Below the pieces are notes generated by a model, which was given only the letters and a program-made list of their open reading frames with translations, made no database searches and was not told the DNA's origin. Source: Candidatus Limnocylindrus primus (GTDB lineage: Bacteria; Chloroflexota; Limnocylindria; Limnocylindrales; Limnocylindraceae). From it: DNA of 35,156 nucleotides. A program made the position numbers and the translations under genes. Where the stretch lies: the NCBI GenBank assembly GCA_003670475.1, contig QWRJ01000007.1, forward strand, positions 1-35,156. Reading direction: 5' to 3'. Position 1 is the first letter of the stretch, and every line of letters begins with the position of its first letter. Positions 25,798-34,342 of the stretch are shown here, in pieces.

Positions 25798-26471
25798 TAA
25801 ATCTTCTTCCCGATCATCTGCTCTAGAAGTTGCGATGGTGCTGCGATCACTGGCGTCTCTTCATCGGGCGTCAAACCTGTAAAGCGCGTCTCCATCTCCA
25901 GCACGCCGGCCCAGATCTTTTCGTTCGCGTCGTCGCTGTTGTCATGGACGCTGCCGTCGCGAATCTTTCCAGAGGCTTCGATGATTTTCATGCCAAGCAT
26001 CGTGGTCGCTTTTAGTTCCTGATCGTGTGAAGCGCGTAGCTCTTTTGATCGACCAGGGACAATCTTCTCAACGAAGGCATCAAGTTGTGTCACCTTCTCC
26101 GCGCCAGTGATCTCTTCGCAGATGCCGAAGAGTGTTGCGGAGCGATAGTTCATAGAGCTGTCAAAGCCACTGCGTGCCAAGACGATGCCGTCAGTCAGGT
26201 GGATTGAGACGCAGACTTCTGTTCCGACGACGCTCTTCAGGAAGCGGCTCGCCGCCGAGCCGTGCCAGTAGAGCTGATCGCCGTCGCGCCAGTGCGCCGT
26301 TGGTGTGGCGATCGGACGACCATCAAGGAGGTAGGCCACGGTGCAGGTGAGGGCGGAGTCAATGACCGGGTAGATCTCGCTGCGCTCATAAAGACCGCGC
26401 TCAGGGAGGCGGCGGACACGTGTGCGCTCGCTCGGCGGGAAGCCGTCGCTGACAGGGATCTCTCGTGGCAT
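25797..26471 (-). CDS. Pyridoxamine 5'-phosphate oxidase-like flavin-binding protein
   Basis: RRLPERGLYERSEIYPVIDSALTCTVAYLLDGRPIATPTAHWRDGDQLYWHGSAASR; start 26471 (MPREIP), TACGAT 6 nt upstream. Confidence 0.8.
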   Translation of the reverse strand: MPREIPVSDGFPPSERTRVRRLPERGLYERSEIYPVIDSALTCTVAYLLDGRPIATPTAHWRDGDQLYWHGSAASRFLKSVVGTEVCVSIHLTDGIVLARSGFDSSMNYRSATLFGICEEITGAEKVTQLDAFVEKIVPGRSKELRASHDQELKATTMLGMKIIEASGKIRDGSVHDNSDDANEKIWAGVLEMETRFTGLTPDEETPVIAAPSQLLEQMIGKKI

Positions 26472-26505
26472 AGAGGGATCGTAGACGACGGAGGAAGGAG
26501 TTTCC

Positions 26506-26582
26506 TGGCGGACCCGACCGGATTCGAACCGGCGATCTCCAGCGTGACAGGCTGGCATGTTGGGCCGCTACACCACGGGTCC
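26506..26582 (-). tRNA. tRNA-Asp (anticodon GTC), 3' CCA encoded
   Basis: Minus strand GGACCCG...CCAGC-CTGTCAC-GCTGG...GGTTCGAATCC...CGGGTCC-G-CCA. Confidence 0.95.
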
Positions 26583-26625
26583 GCGACAGGACTGCGAAGC
26601 CTAGCAGAGGGGGTAGGATCCGACT

Positions 26626-27759
26626 ATGGGATATGGAGCTGACGCGGCGAAACGAGCGGGGGGCTCAGGCCGCATCGACCTACGCTCCGACACGGTCAGC
26701 CACCCCACCCCCGAGATGCGCCGGGCCATGGCGAGCGCCGAGGTGGGCGACGACGTCTTTGAGGACGACCCCACCGTCATCGAGCTAGAAGAGCGTGCCG
26801 CCGACCTGCTCGGCAAGGAGGCGGGGCTCTTCGTGGCCTCTGGAACGATGGGGAACCTGGTCAGTGTGATGGCGCATGTCCCGCGCGGCGGCGAAATCAT
26901 CACCCCCGCTGAAGGGCACATCCCGAACGACGAGGCGGCGAACTACGCCGTTGTCGCTGGCGCCGGACTTCGACCAGTGCACGAGCTGCCGAACGGCGAG
27001 ATGCCTATTGACGCCGTAGTCGACGCAATTCAAGACGCATCCGACCCGCACTCGGCGATCACAAGCCTTGTTGTTGTTGAGAACTGCCACGCGCACACCT
27101 TCAGTCGGCCGATCACCCCCGCGTACATGAAAGAACTCCGCGCAGCGCTGAAGCCCGCCGGGGTCCCGATCCATGTTGATGGGGCACGCCTCTTCAATGC
27201 CGTTGTGGCACTCAACGTGAACGTCCGCGATCTGGTCAAAGATGCGGAGAGTGCAACCTTCTGCTTGAGCAAGGGGCTCGCCGCACCGATCGGCAGCGTC
27301 GTTGTTGGGAAGAAAGATTTTATCTTTAAGGCGCGCCGCGCGCGCAAGCTACTTGGTGGCGGCATGCGCCAGGTCGGCATCCTTGCCGCGGCGGGACTCG
27401 TTGCGCTTTCAGATGGCCCTGAGGGGACCGTCAAGCGACTCACCGAAGATCACGTCAATGCGCGCGTACTCGCCGAAGCACTCACCAGCATGAAGGGCGT
27501 CATCTCACCCGGACACAATGCGCAACCTGAGGGTGATCGCCTTGATCCGAACCGCGTCGTCACGAACTTTGTCATCTTCAAGATTGAGGGCGGCCTGAAG
27601 CGGCGCCAGAAGTTTCTTGATGAACTTGAGAAGCGTGGCGTGCTGATGGTTGCCTACACACACGGTCAGATTCGCGCCGTTACGCATTACGGTGTTGATG
27701 AGGCGAATATCCAGCAGGTGATCAAGGCGTCATCCGAAGCGCTCGCCGCCTCCGCATAG
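26626..27759 (+). CDS. ltaE: Low-specificity L-threonine aldolase (beta-eliminating lyase family)
   Basis: [65 protein letters not shown]. Confidence 0.9.
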   Translation: MGYGADAAKRAGGSGRIDLRSDTVSHPTPEMRRAMASAEVGDDVFEDDPTVIELEERAADLLGKEAGLFVASGTMGNLVSVMAHVPRGGEIITPAEGHIPNDEAANYAVVAGAGLRPVHELPNGEMPIDAVVDAIQDASDPHSAITSLVVVENCHAHTFSRPITPAYMKELRAALKPAGVPIHVDGARLFNAVVALNVNVRDLVKDAESATFCLSKGLAAPIGSVVVGKKDFIFKARRARKLLGGGMRQVGILAAAGLVALSDGPEGTVKRLTEDHVNARVLAEALTSMKGVISPGHNAQPEGDRLDPNRVVTNFVIFKIEGGLKRRQKFLDELEKRGVLMVAYTHGQIRAVTHYGVDEANIQQVIKASSEALAASA

Positions 27760-27776
27760 CGCAGGGGCGCTGATAT

Positions 27777-28490
27777 ATGCGCATTGTTCCCTCCATTGAT
27801 CTTGACGGCGGACGATCGCGCATTGTTTTCTGGCCAGGAGCTGCGACCGGTGTTGGTGTGCCAACGGATCAGCCGGCGCGCGTTGCGCGGCACTTTGTTG
27901 ATCGCGGCGCAACGCTGATTCACCTCGTTGATTTTGACGGCGCGCGGGCGGGCGCGCCGCAGAACCTTGAGGCGATCGGTGCGGTGGCGGGACTCGTTGC
28001 AACACCACTTCAGGTTGCGGGCGGCATGGAGTCGCCCGAGGCAATCAAGATCGCGTTCGCCACAGGTGCAACACGCGTCGTTGTTGGAGCGGCCCTCCTG
28101 GACGAGCCAGAGCTCCTCGCCGCCTGCGCCGTCGCCGCGGGTGACTGGCTCGCCGTTGGCCTCGATCCACGCCCAGATCGCCTCGCCGACTTCCCCTGGA
28201 AGCGCGCCTCCCGCCCCACCATTGACGATCTCCTCCAGCAGCTCAGCGCCGCTGGGATTCAGCGAATCGTGCTGAGCCACGGCGGTAACGCGAGCGAGGC
28301 GAGCGCATTCGCGCAGCTCGCGCAGCGCTACCCCTCAATGGAGCTCAGCGTTGCTGGTGGCGTCACTGATCTTGATGGCGTGCGGCGACTCCGCGATGCG
28401 GGCGTGAGTTCTCTCATTCTCGGTGAGGCGCTCCTCTCCGGTGCGATCGACTTTGAAGAGGCGCAGGCGCTCGCCGCGCAGACGCAGTAA
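27777..28490 (+). CDS. HisA/HisF-family (beta/alpha)8 barrel protein, divergent HisA-like
   Basis: MRIVPSIDLDGG, LIHLVDFDGARAGAPQNLEAI, LQVAGGMESPEAIK, VVVGAALLDEPEL, ELSVAGGVTDLDGVRRL. Confidence 0.8.
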   Translation: MRIVPSIDLDGGRSRIVFWPGAATGVGVPTDQPARVARHFVDRGATLIHLVDFDGARAGAPQNLEAIGAVAGLVATPLQVAGGMESPEAIKIAFATGATRVVVGAALLDEPELLAACAVAAGDWLAVGLDPRPDRLADFPWKRASRPTIDDLLQQLSAAGIQRIVLSHGGNASEASAFAQLAQRYPSMELSVAGGVTDLDGVRRLRDAGVSSLILGEALLSGAIDFEEAQALAAQTQ

Positions 28491-28506
28491 CGCGTAGTAT
28501 TCCCAG

Positions 28507-29148
28507 ATGAGAAAGTTGCCACTGACTTGGGCGCTTGTCGTTGCAGCGGCGCTACTCCTCGCCGCCTGCGGCTCCAGCACTACGGGTGAGTCGCCAGCCA
28601 GAAACGCAAACGGATGTCCAACGTCACAACCCGCAGCGCTTGCAGCGGGCGAGAAGCGTCAGATTGTCATGACTACCTCCATGGGAGAGATCACACTCCT
28701 CGTTGAGGCGGACCTCTCACCGATTGCGGTTGGCAACTTTGTGGCACTCGCTGAGTGTGGCTTCTACGACAACGTCATCTTCCACCGCATCGCCTACATG
28801 CAGGACGGCATCCCGTTCGTTATTCAGGGCGGCGATCCAACAGGTACAGGGACGGGCGGCCCTGGCTACAAGATCAAGGACGAACCAGTGGTCGGCGAAT
28901 ACGCGCGCGGCGTCCTTGCTATGGCGCGCAGTGCGGCACCAGATTCGCAGGGGAGCCAATTCTTCATCGTCTTGGACGACGGGGCGCAGCCACCACTCGA
29001 GAGTGCGCGAACGTACGCGATCCTTGGTCAGGTCACTGCGGGGATGGACGTCGTCGATGCGATCGCGGGCGTCGAGCGCGACGCGGAGGACCGCCCGGTC
29101 GTCCCTGTCACGATTCTCAGCACCACGGTGAGCACCTCCGCGCCATAA
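28507..29148 (+). CDS. Lipoprotein cyclophilin-type peptidyl-prolyl isomerase
   Basis: Lipobox LLLAACG; NFVALAECGFYDNVIFHRI, FVIQGGDPTGTGTGGPGY, GSQFFIVLDD. Confidence 0.9.
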   Translation: MRKLPLTWALVVAAALLLAACGSSTTGESPARNANGCPTSQPAALAAGEKRQIVMTTSMGEITLLVEADLSPIAVGNFVALAECGFYDNVIFHRIAYMQDGIPFVIQGGDPTGTGTGGPGYKIKDEPVVGEYARGVLAMARSAAPDSQGSQFFIVLDDGAQPPLESARTYAILGQVTAGMDVVDAIAGVERDAEDRPVVPVTILSTTVSTSAP

Positions 29149-29228
29149 GCGACGCGGGCGGGTAGACTCTCACGACGCGCCAGTAGAAGCTGGCAAGAGG
29201 CGGCATTTGCCGCAGAAGTGAGGAGAGC

Positions 29229-29681
29229 ATGGCGACCGCAGTCATTGAGACCACCCTTGGGACGATCGAATTTGAACTCCTAGATGACGATGCGCCGAAG
29301 ACGGCGGAGAACTTCGTCACGCTCGCAAACAAGGGCTTCTACACCGGCGTGATCTTCCATCGCGTGGTGCCAGGTTTCGTGATCCAGGGGGGTGACCCAA
29401 CAGGAACAGGATCAGGTGGACCTGGCTATAAGTTTGCCGATGAGCCGATCACGATGGGCTACGCGCGTGGGACGGTTGCGATGGCGAACGCTGGGCCGAA
29501 CACTAACGGAAGCCAATTCTTCATCTGCCTCGCCGACCTGCCGCAGCTTCCGCCGAACTACACAATCTTCGGCCAGGTCGTCTCAGGGTTGAGCGTGGTC
29601 GATGCGATTGCCGCCGCCCCGTGTGGCCCTGGCGACCGGCCTGTTGAACCTGTAACAATGAAGTCGGTCAGCATCCGCTAA
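29229..29681 (+). CDS. Cytoplasmic cyclophilin-type peptidyl-prolyl isomerase
   Basis: NFVTLANKGFYTGVIFHRVVPGFVIQGGDPTGTGSGGPGY, NGSQFFICLADLP; SD GAGGAG. Confidence 0.93.
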   Translation: MATAVIETTLGTIEFELLDDDAPKTAENFVTLANKGFYTGVIFHRVVPGFVIQGGDPTGTGSGGPGYKFADEPITMGYARGTVAMANAGPNTNGSQFFICLADLPQLPPNYTIFGQVVSGLSVVDAIAAAPCGPGDRPVEPVTMKSVSIR

Positions 29682-29727
29682 CCCCCACCCGCCGCGCTGG
29701 ACGAGCGCGCACGGGAAAAATAGGGGG

Positions 29728-29756
29728 TTGGAATTGGCCCTTCGGCGCGGTATCCT
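29728..29756 (+). promoter_or_regulatory. sigma70-like promoter of candidate sRNA
   Basis: TTGGAA (29728-29733), 17-nt spacer, TATCCT (29751-29756). Confidence 0.65.
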
Positions 29757-29761
29757 AAGCG

Positions 29762-29923
29762 CAGCTGTTCTTGTTCGAAGGCCATGGGTAGGTGGGTTAG
29801 GGTAGTCGCTTTAGGCGACGTGATAGATGCTCTTCGGGCGTAGCTGCGGAACTGACTTGTTCGTTCTAAAAGCGGACCGGCTTCAGGTGGCTCCCTTCAC
29901 GGGGAGTCACCTGATTTATTTTC
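29762..29923 (+). ncRNA. Unassigned structured small RNA, about 160 nt
   Basis: Promoter, nested stems CGCAGCT/AGCTGCG, CGAAG/CTTCG, GTCGC/GCGAC and terminator; no substantial coding frame. Start approximate. Confidence 0.7.
29884..29923 (+). terminator. Strong intrinsic terminator
   Basis: CAGGTGGCTCCC-TTCACG-GGGAGTCACCTG, 12-bp stem with one G-T wobble, followed by ATTTATTTTC. Confidence 0.88.
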
Positions 29924-29953
29924 ATCACGTATTCCCGCTATTCTGCCCCTCTC

Positions 29954-30030
29954 GCGCTCGTAGCTCAGTGGATTAGAGTGTCTCCCTCCGAAGGAGAAGG
30001 TCGCAGGTTCGAATCCTGTCGGGCGCACCA
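29954..30030 (+). tRNA. tRNA-Arg (anticodon CCG), 3' CCA encoded
   Basis: Acceptor GCGCTCG/CGGGCGC, anticodon arm TCTCC-CTCCGAA-GGAGA, T-arm CAGGTTCGAATCCTG, CCA. Confidence 0.95.
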
Positions 30031-30082
30031 TCCCCCGCCGAACGATACGCGCCTCCCTGCCGTCAAGCCCTAGAATCGGCGC

Positions 30083-30574
30083 ATGGCTGACCCACGGTTA
30101 AAGAGCGTCCCACCGCTTAGGCGGCCACTCCTTCTCCTGGCGTGCCTCGTCACGCTCGTCGCGCTCGCCGTTGGCTTCAGTGGAACTGATGAGCGACTCC
30201 TCTTGGCGCCAGCCGCCGTTGCACTCGTCTGGGCGGCCGCTTACCGCGCGCAGCCGAACGAGAGCGTTCGCGAACTTCGTGGCACCTCAGCTGGCGTTGT
30301 TGTGGTCCGACGACCTCCGCCATCCGGACCACGCCGCAGGACAGAGATGCCGCCAACTCCATCTGAATACGCACCCTCCGCCGCAGTTGCGCAGGCTCGC
30401 GCCAAGTCAAAAGACGGGAAGCCGCTCATCAAGCGCGTGCAGTACGGACTCCCTGATCGACCGGCGGCACCTGTCAGCAACGAGAAGAGCGAGAAGGACG
30501 AGAAGAAGCCAAAAGGGAAGCGCCGCAAAGCGAAGGGTGGCGGAGAGGGCGGAAAGCCGACGCTCGGACTCTAG
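30083..30574 (+). CDS. Hypothetical membrane protein with Lys/Arg-rich C-terminal tail
   Basis: Two N-terminal TM segments then a disordered basic tail; TAGAAT 6 nt before ATG. Confidence 0.65.
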   Translation: MADPRLKSVPPLRRPLLLLACLVTLVALAVGFSGTDERLLLAPAAVALVWAAAYRAQPNESVRELRGTSAGVVVVRRPPPSGPRRRTEMPPTPSEYAPSAAVAQARAKSKDGKPLIKRVQYGLPDRPAAPVSNEKSEKDEKKPKGKRRKAKGGGEGGKPTLGL

Positions 30575-30592
30575 GTTCTTCGCGCTCGTTCG

Positions 30593-31252
30593 TTATGGTG
30601 CAATACGCACATCAACGGTTGGCGGGTTGGCTCGATTACTGCATCCGGCAGAACGCCACGACGAAGTGATGCTCGACTTCTCAGCAGAATCCACGCTGAG
30701 CCCCCAGCGCAACTTCACTCCAACCCAACCAACAAGGTAGGTGCAGACAGCAGCGCGGTACAACGGGATCCAGCTTGATGGATCTCGATCACTTTTTGAC
30801 ATGTTGACGTTGTCCGTTACCGCGCGGAGCGCCCAAGAGACACCAATATCGTTTGCGAATGCAAGCCTTCGAGTGGAGGACCAAGCGTGCGCGCCAGACT
30901 TCCACGCCTCACTTAGCGCAACGACATGATCAATATCTACATCCGACGCATTGGTCCATGTCACGTTGTCGTAGAGGCTCAGCCACTTACCAGTGCGCAC
31001 CGTGCGATAACTGATTGTCACGTTCACTGTTGATTCAGTGATGAGCACCTCGGCGCGTGTATCAAAACCGTCTCCATCGGCGTCAATCCAGCCGCCAAAC
31101 TTTGAACGAGCGTATCCGCTCGTATGCTCCGCCTGCACCTTGAGCCGGTCCAGCGCCGTGGTCATGGAGATCCGCGCGGTTGGAAGCGCGGCGAACGCTG
31201 GGGTGATCGCTGTGACGAGCGAGAGGAACATGGCAAGGAAGATTGGCGTCAT
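30593..31252 (-). CDS. Secreted HNH/DUF1524-type endonuclease
   Basis: Signal peptide; DVDIDHVVALSEAWKSGAHAW, LAFANDIG, NVNMSKSDRDPSSWIPL. Confidence 0.8.
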   Translation of the reverse strand: MTPIFLAMFLSLVTAITPAFAALPTARISMTTALDRLKVQAEHTSGYARSKFGGWIDADGDGFDTRAEVLITESTVNVTISYRTVRTGKWLSLYDNVTWTNASDVDIDHVVALSEAWKSGAHAWSSTRRLAFANDIGVSWALRAVTDNVNMSKSDRDPSSWIPLYRAAVCTYLVGWVGVKLRWGLSVDSAEKSSITSSWRSAGCSNRANPPTVDVRIAP

Positions 31253-32076
31253 CTGCTCACCGTAAAAAGGCCGCGAAGTAGCGCCACACCGTGCTCGTCG
31301 CGCACGTCAACCCGTAGATCAGAGTTCTCTGGCTGCTGGCTGATCTGGACAAGCGCGCGAGTCCCTTCCGTGACGGCGAGATATTCAAGGCGGATGCGGC
31401 GGCGCGTTGCGGCGAGCTGCTCTGGCGCTACGGAGTTCAGCGCCTCCTCAATCACCTCGAGCCAGGCGGCATGGTTCACATGGCCGAGCGGATCAATGTC
31501 TGAGGTGCGGAGTGGGATCTCAACGGTGCGTGTGCTTGTGCCTTCAGGTGGAGCAGCCGGAATCTTGATCGGAAGGAAGGTTGCGCCAACGCGTTGAACA
31601 AACGCCTCAAACTCTGCTGGGAATCGGCTCGGTCTGCCCTCCGTGTCGGTCATCACCCAATCAATTGCCGCGTCGGCGATCACGCGTCCGCCCGCAGTAA
31701 AGAGGCGGGTGTGTCGTCGCGCCATGACGTGGCGGAATCCGGCGAGCGAGGTGGTTGCAGTGATCACCTCATTGGAGTGCGGGGGTTGATCAATGAGTAA
31801 GTCAATGCCGCGCACCACCCAGCCGACGCCGCGTGCTTCGTACCATGCACGTCCATATTCGAGCCCTTCGCTATGAAGCCAGGCCACATCTTGCGCGTGG
31901 CGCAGCAGCGCCGCAGCACGCATACGCCCGTCACGCCCGCACTCGTCGAAGCGCACGCCGCGCCCCTCTTCGCGGTAGCGCGCCTCAGCGGGGAGGGCGA
32001 CCTCATCTGGGGCGTCGCCTGGGGTGAGCCGTGCGGCAAGTGCCTCTTCTGCGCTCACTTCGCTCACCGCGGTCAC
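31249..32076 (-). CDS. Acyl-ACP thioesterase-like double hotdog protein
   Basis: RYREEGRGVRFDECGRDGRMRAAALLRHAQDVAWLHSEGLEYG; second hotdog RTSDIDPLGHVNHAAWLEVIEEAL. Confidence 0.8.
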   Translation of the reverse strand: MTAVSEVSAEEALAARLTPGDAPDEVALPAEARYREEGRGVRFDECGRDGRMRAAALLRHAQDVAWLHSEGLEYGRAWYEARGVGWVVRGIDLLIDQPPHSNEVITATTSLAGFRHVMARRHTRLFTAGGRVIADAAIDWVMTDTEGRPSRFPAEFEAFVQRVGATFLPIKIPAAPPEGTSTRTVEIPLRTSDIDPLGHVNHAAWLEVIEEALNSVAPEQLAATRRRIRLEYLAVTEGTRALVQISQQPENSDLRVDVRDEHGVALLRGLFTVSR

Positions 32077-33110
32077 CCTGCGGCTAGCCGTGCCAGCGTG
32101 TCGAGAGTGATCATTCGCGTCTGTTCGCGTGGGCCGCGCAGAACGCTGAGTCGCGCAGCAACCGTGGCGGCGGTATCAAAGGCAACGATCCCGATCGCAA
32201 TCCGAACTCCAACCCCCGCCGCTCGAATCCGCGCATCCTCGAGCTCGGCAAGGAGGCTGTCGTCGATGCCGCGCGCCCCCCACTTGCAGTCCCAGAGCTC
32301 TGGCACTGGGCCAGTCTCTACGGTCACATCAAATGGATGCGGATCGGCTGAGGCGCCGTCAACAGCGAAGCGGCGTTCACGGCGCACCATTCGTTCAGGT
32401 TCGCGCGAGAGTGCGGCGCGGCGCTTGAGTAGCTCAGCGGTGGTCGCCTCAACGATTGCGCCGCGATACTGCGCGTTCGACTGCGCCGCCTTCCCGCCAA
32501 TCGCAAGTGCCCCTACGACGAGCGCGTCGCTCGGCGCACGGTGCGTTGGGAGAAGTCCAAAGTAGGCGGCGGCGGTTGCGGCGTCTGGCTCCGGATCACC
32601 CATCAACGCGCGCGCAAAGAGTCGATCGGGTGGCGCCGCGGCGGCAATCGCCTGCGCGAGCGGCTTCAAGATTGGATCGGCCTGAATACCTGAATAGACA
32701 ACGGCGCGGCCGTCGCGTGGTGCGTCGGTGAATGAGATGCCACCTGGGAGTCGCGCCGCGCTCCCGCTCCCCGCCGCGCCACCAGCTGCCTGCGCCTCTG
32801 TTGGGAGCGCCTTCGGATTAAGTGCCGCCACAAGTAGCGTGGTGAGGAGGCGTGGATAGATCCCGATCCAGTCGATTGCGCGATGCGGATCGTTTGCGCT
32901 GATGACACGCTCGGCAGCCGCGGTGAGCGCATCAAGCGCTCCCGTTACTGGTGCTGGTAGCTCGCGTGCGCCGATTGCTGCAACGGTGCGCTCAATCTCT
33001 GTTGCACCTGACGCGCTGATGACCTGTGTGTAGTCGAGCGCTTCCATAACCGTTTCACCGAGTGCTGTCAGACGTGTGAACGTTTCAACCTGCGAGTTGA
33101 GCGCGCTCAT
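32073..33110 (-). CDS. Hypothetical protein with possible C-terminal PD-(D/E)XK-like motif
   Basis: PFDVTVETGPVPELWDCKWGARGIDDSLLAELEDARIRA resembles the D...DxK core; 4-nt overlaps with both neighbours. Confidence 0.55.
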   Translation of the reverse strand: MSALNSQVETFTRLTALGETVMEALDYTQVISASGATEIERTVAAIGARELPAPVTGALDALTAAAERVISANDPHRAIDWIGIYPRLLTTLLVAALNPKALPTEAQAAGGAAGSGSAARLPGGISFTDAPRDGRAVVYSGIQADPILKPLAQAIAAAAPPDRLFARALMGDPEPDAATAAAYFGLLPTHRAPSDALVVGALAIGGKAAQSNAQYRGAIVEATTAELLKRRAALSREPERMVRRERRFAVDGASADPHPFDVTVETGPVPELWDCKWGARGIDDSLLAELEDARIRAAGVGVRIAIGIVAFDTAATVAARLSVLRGPREQTRMITLDTLARLAAG

Positions 33111-34330
33111 GCGCGAGGCCAGCGCAGCGCAATCGCATCAAGAAGCAGTTCTGGATTCCCGTTGCGGCGCACCGCGGTGAGCGCGCGGTCAATGCTGATC
33201 AGCGCATCACGCCAAACCGTTGCCTCACAACGTGCCGCAACTGGGGTGAGCTCGTGCAGATCTTCTGGAAATCCGATTGATTCCGTAGCACCAGCGGCAA
33301 CAAGTGCGAGGTCGCGCGCAACACCGCGCCAGAGACGCAGCAGCGCGGCGGCGGCGGCACGTCGTTCGGCGGGTGTTGGCTTTGCGCCACTTCGCTTCGC
33401 CGCAGTCTTCTTCTTCGGCTCTGCTTCAGCAGCATCATCTGGCTCACTGTCTTGCGTATCAGCTTCTCCGTCTACAGATGCTGCATCGCCCTCTTGTGTG
33501 TCTACTCCTGCAGCGAGGATGGCGCTCGCGTCACCGATCAGCGCAGGGATCTGTCGCAGTCGTGCATGTGGCGCCACACCAACGAAGTCAAGGAGCTGAC
33601 GGCGAAGTTGCGCGTGTGCGCGTGCAGCGTCTCCAGTGACGCCAGCCTCAAGGAGTGGTCCGGGCCGACCGCCCGCCATTCGGGGCAGGCGCAGAGCTGG
33701 GGCGGCGTCAAGACCGAGCTGCGTGGCGAGGAGCTCGCTCGCCGCTGTACTCTCCGGAAGGCCGAGACGCACTGAGGCGCAGCGGCTACGGATGGTTGGC
33801 ATGAGTGAAGAGTCCTCTGCCGCCGAGAGGATGATGTGCGTGCGTGGTGGTGGCTCTTCCAGCGTCTTTAGGAGTGCGTTCTGCGCCGCCTCACTCATGC
33901 GATCGGCGCGCTCGATGAGGGCGATGCGACGGCCGCCCTCAACTGGGAGGAGGGCGAGGCTCTGCTCGAGTTCGCGAATTGGCGTGATCCCAATCTCGTC
34001 TGCTGCGCCGCTCGGCGTGATCAGTGCTAGGTCGGCGTGACTCCCTGACGCAACGAGCCTGCAGGAGCGACAGGCGCCACATGCGCCGCCCTCAACTGGT
34101 GCGGTGCAGAGGAGTGTGGCAACAGCGTCGCGCGCGAGCGTCCCAGCGCCAGCACCACGAGGTCCAACGATGAGTAGCGCGTGGGGTGGCGAGTCGGCGA
34201 GGAGTGTTGCAAGGCGCGCGCTCGCCTCATCGTGACCACGCGTCTTAAAGCTCGCCGGCGGGCGAGCGCTAACGATAGGGCGCGAGGTGGCGGCGGAACG
34301 CTTGGCCGGCGTGCTGACCGCCTTCGCCAT
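33107..34330 (-). CDS. holB: DNA polymerase III delta' subunit
   Basis: HALLIVGPRGAGAGTLARDAVATLLC, CGACRSCRLVASGSHADL, ADRMSEAAQNALLKTLEEPPPRTHIIL, IRSRC. Confidence 0.88.
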   Translation of the reverse strand: MAKAVSTPAKRSAATSRPIVSARPPASFKTRGHDEASARLATLLADSPPHALLIVGPRGAGAGTLARDAVATLLCTAPVEGGACGACRSCRLVASGSHADLALITPSGAADEIGITPIRELEQSLALLPVEGGRRIALIERADRMSEAAQNALLKTLEEPPPRTHIILSAAEDSSLMPTIRSRCASVRLGLPESTAASELLATQLGLDAAPALRLPRMAGGRPGPLLEAGVTGDAARAHAQLRRQLLDFVGVAPHARLRQIPALIGDASAILAAGVDTQEGDAASVDGEADTQDSEPDDAAEAEPKKKTAAKRSGAKPTPAERRAAAAALLRLWRGVARDLALVAAGATESIGFPEDLHELTPVAARCEATVWRDALISIDRALTAVRRNGNPELLLDAIALRWPRA

Positions 34331-34342
34331 CTTGGTCGCCTC

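Noticed and set aside
26262-26642. Plus-strand ORF with DPTGFEPAISSVTGWHVGPLHHGSA, and the N-terminal extension of 25797..26558
   Set aside because: Both arise from reading through the tRNA-Asp gene and flanks; the real start of the minus gene is 26471.
29762-29923. Calling the sRNA 6S RNA (ssrS)
   Set aside because: The main helix closes at +83 rather than joining the 5' and 3' ends, and no 6S sequence signature could be recognised by eye; needs cmscan.
33107-34330. Degenerate Walker A (GPRGAGAGT) in HolB as a novelty
   Set aside because: Delta' subunits are known to lack ATPase function, so P-loop decay is expected.
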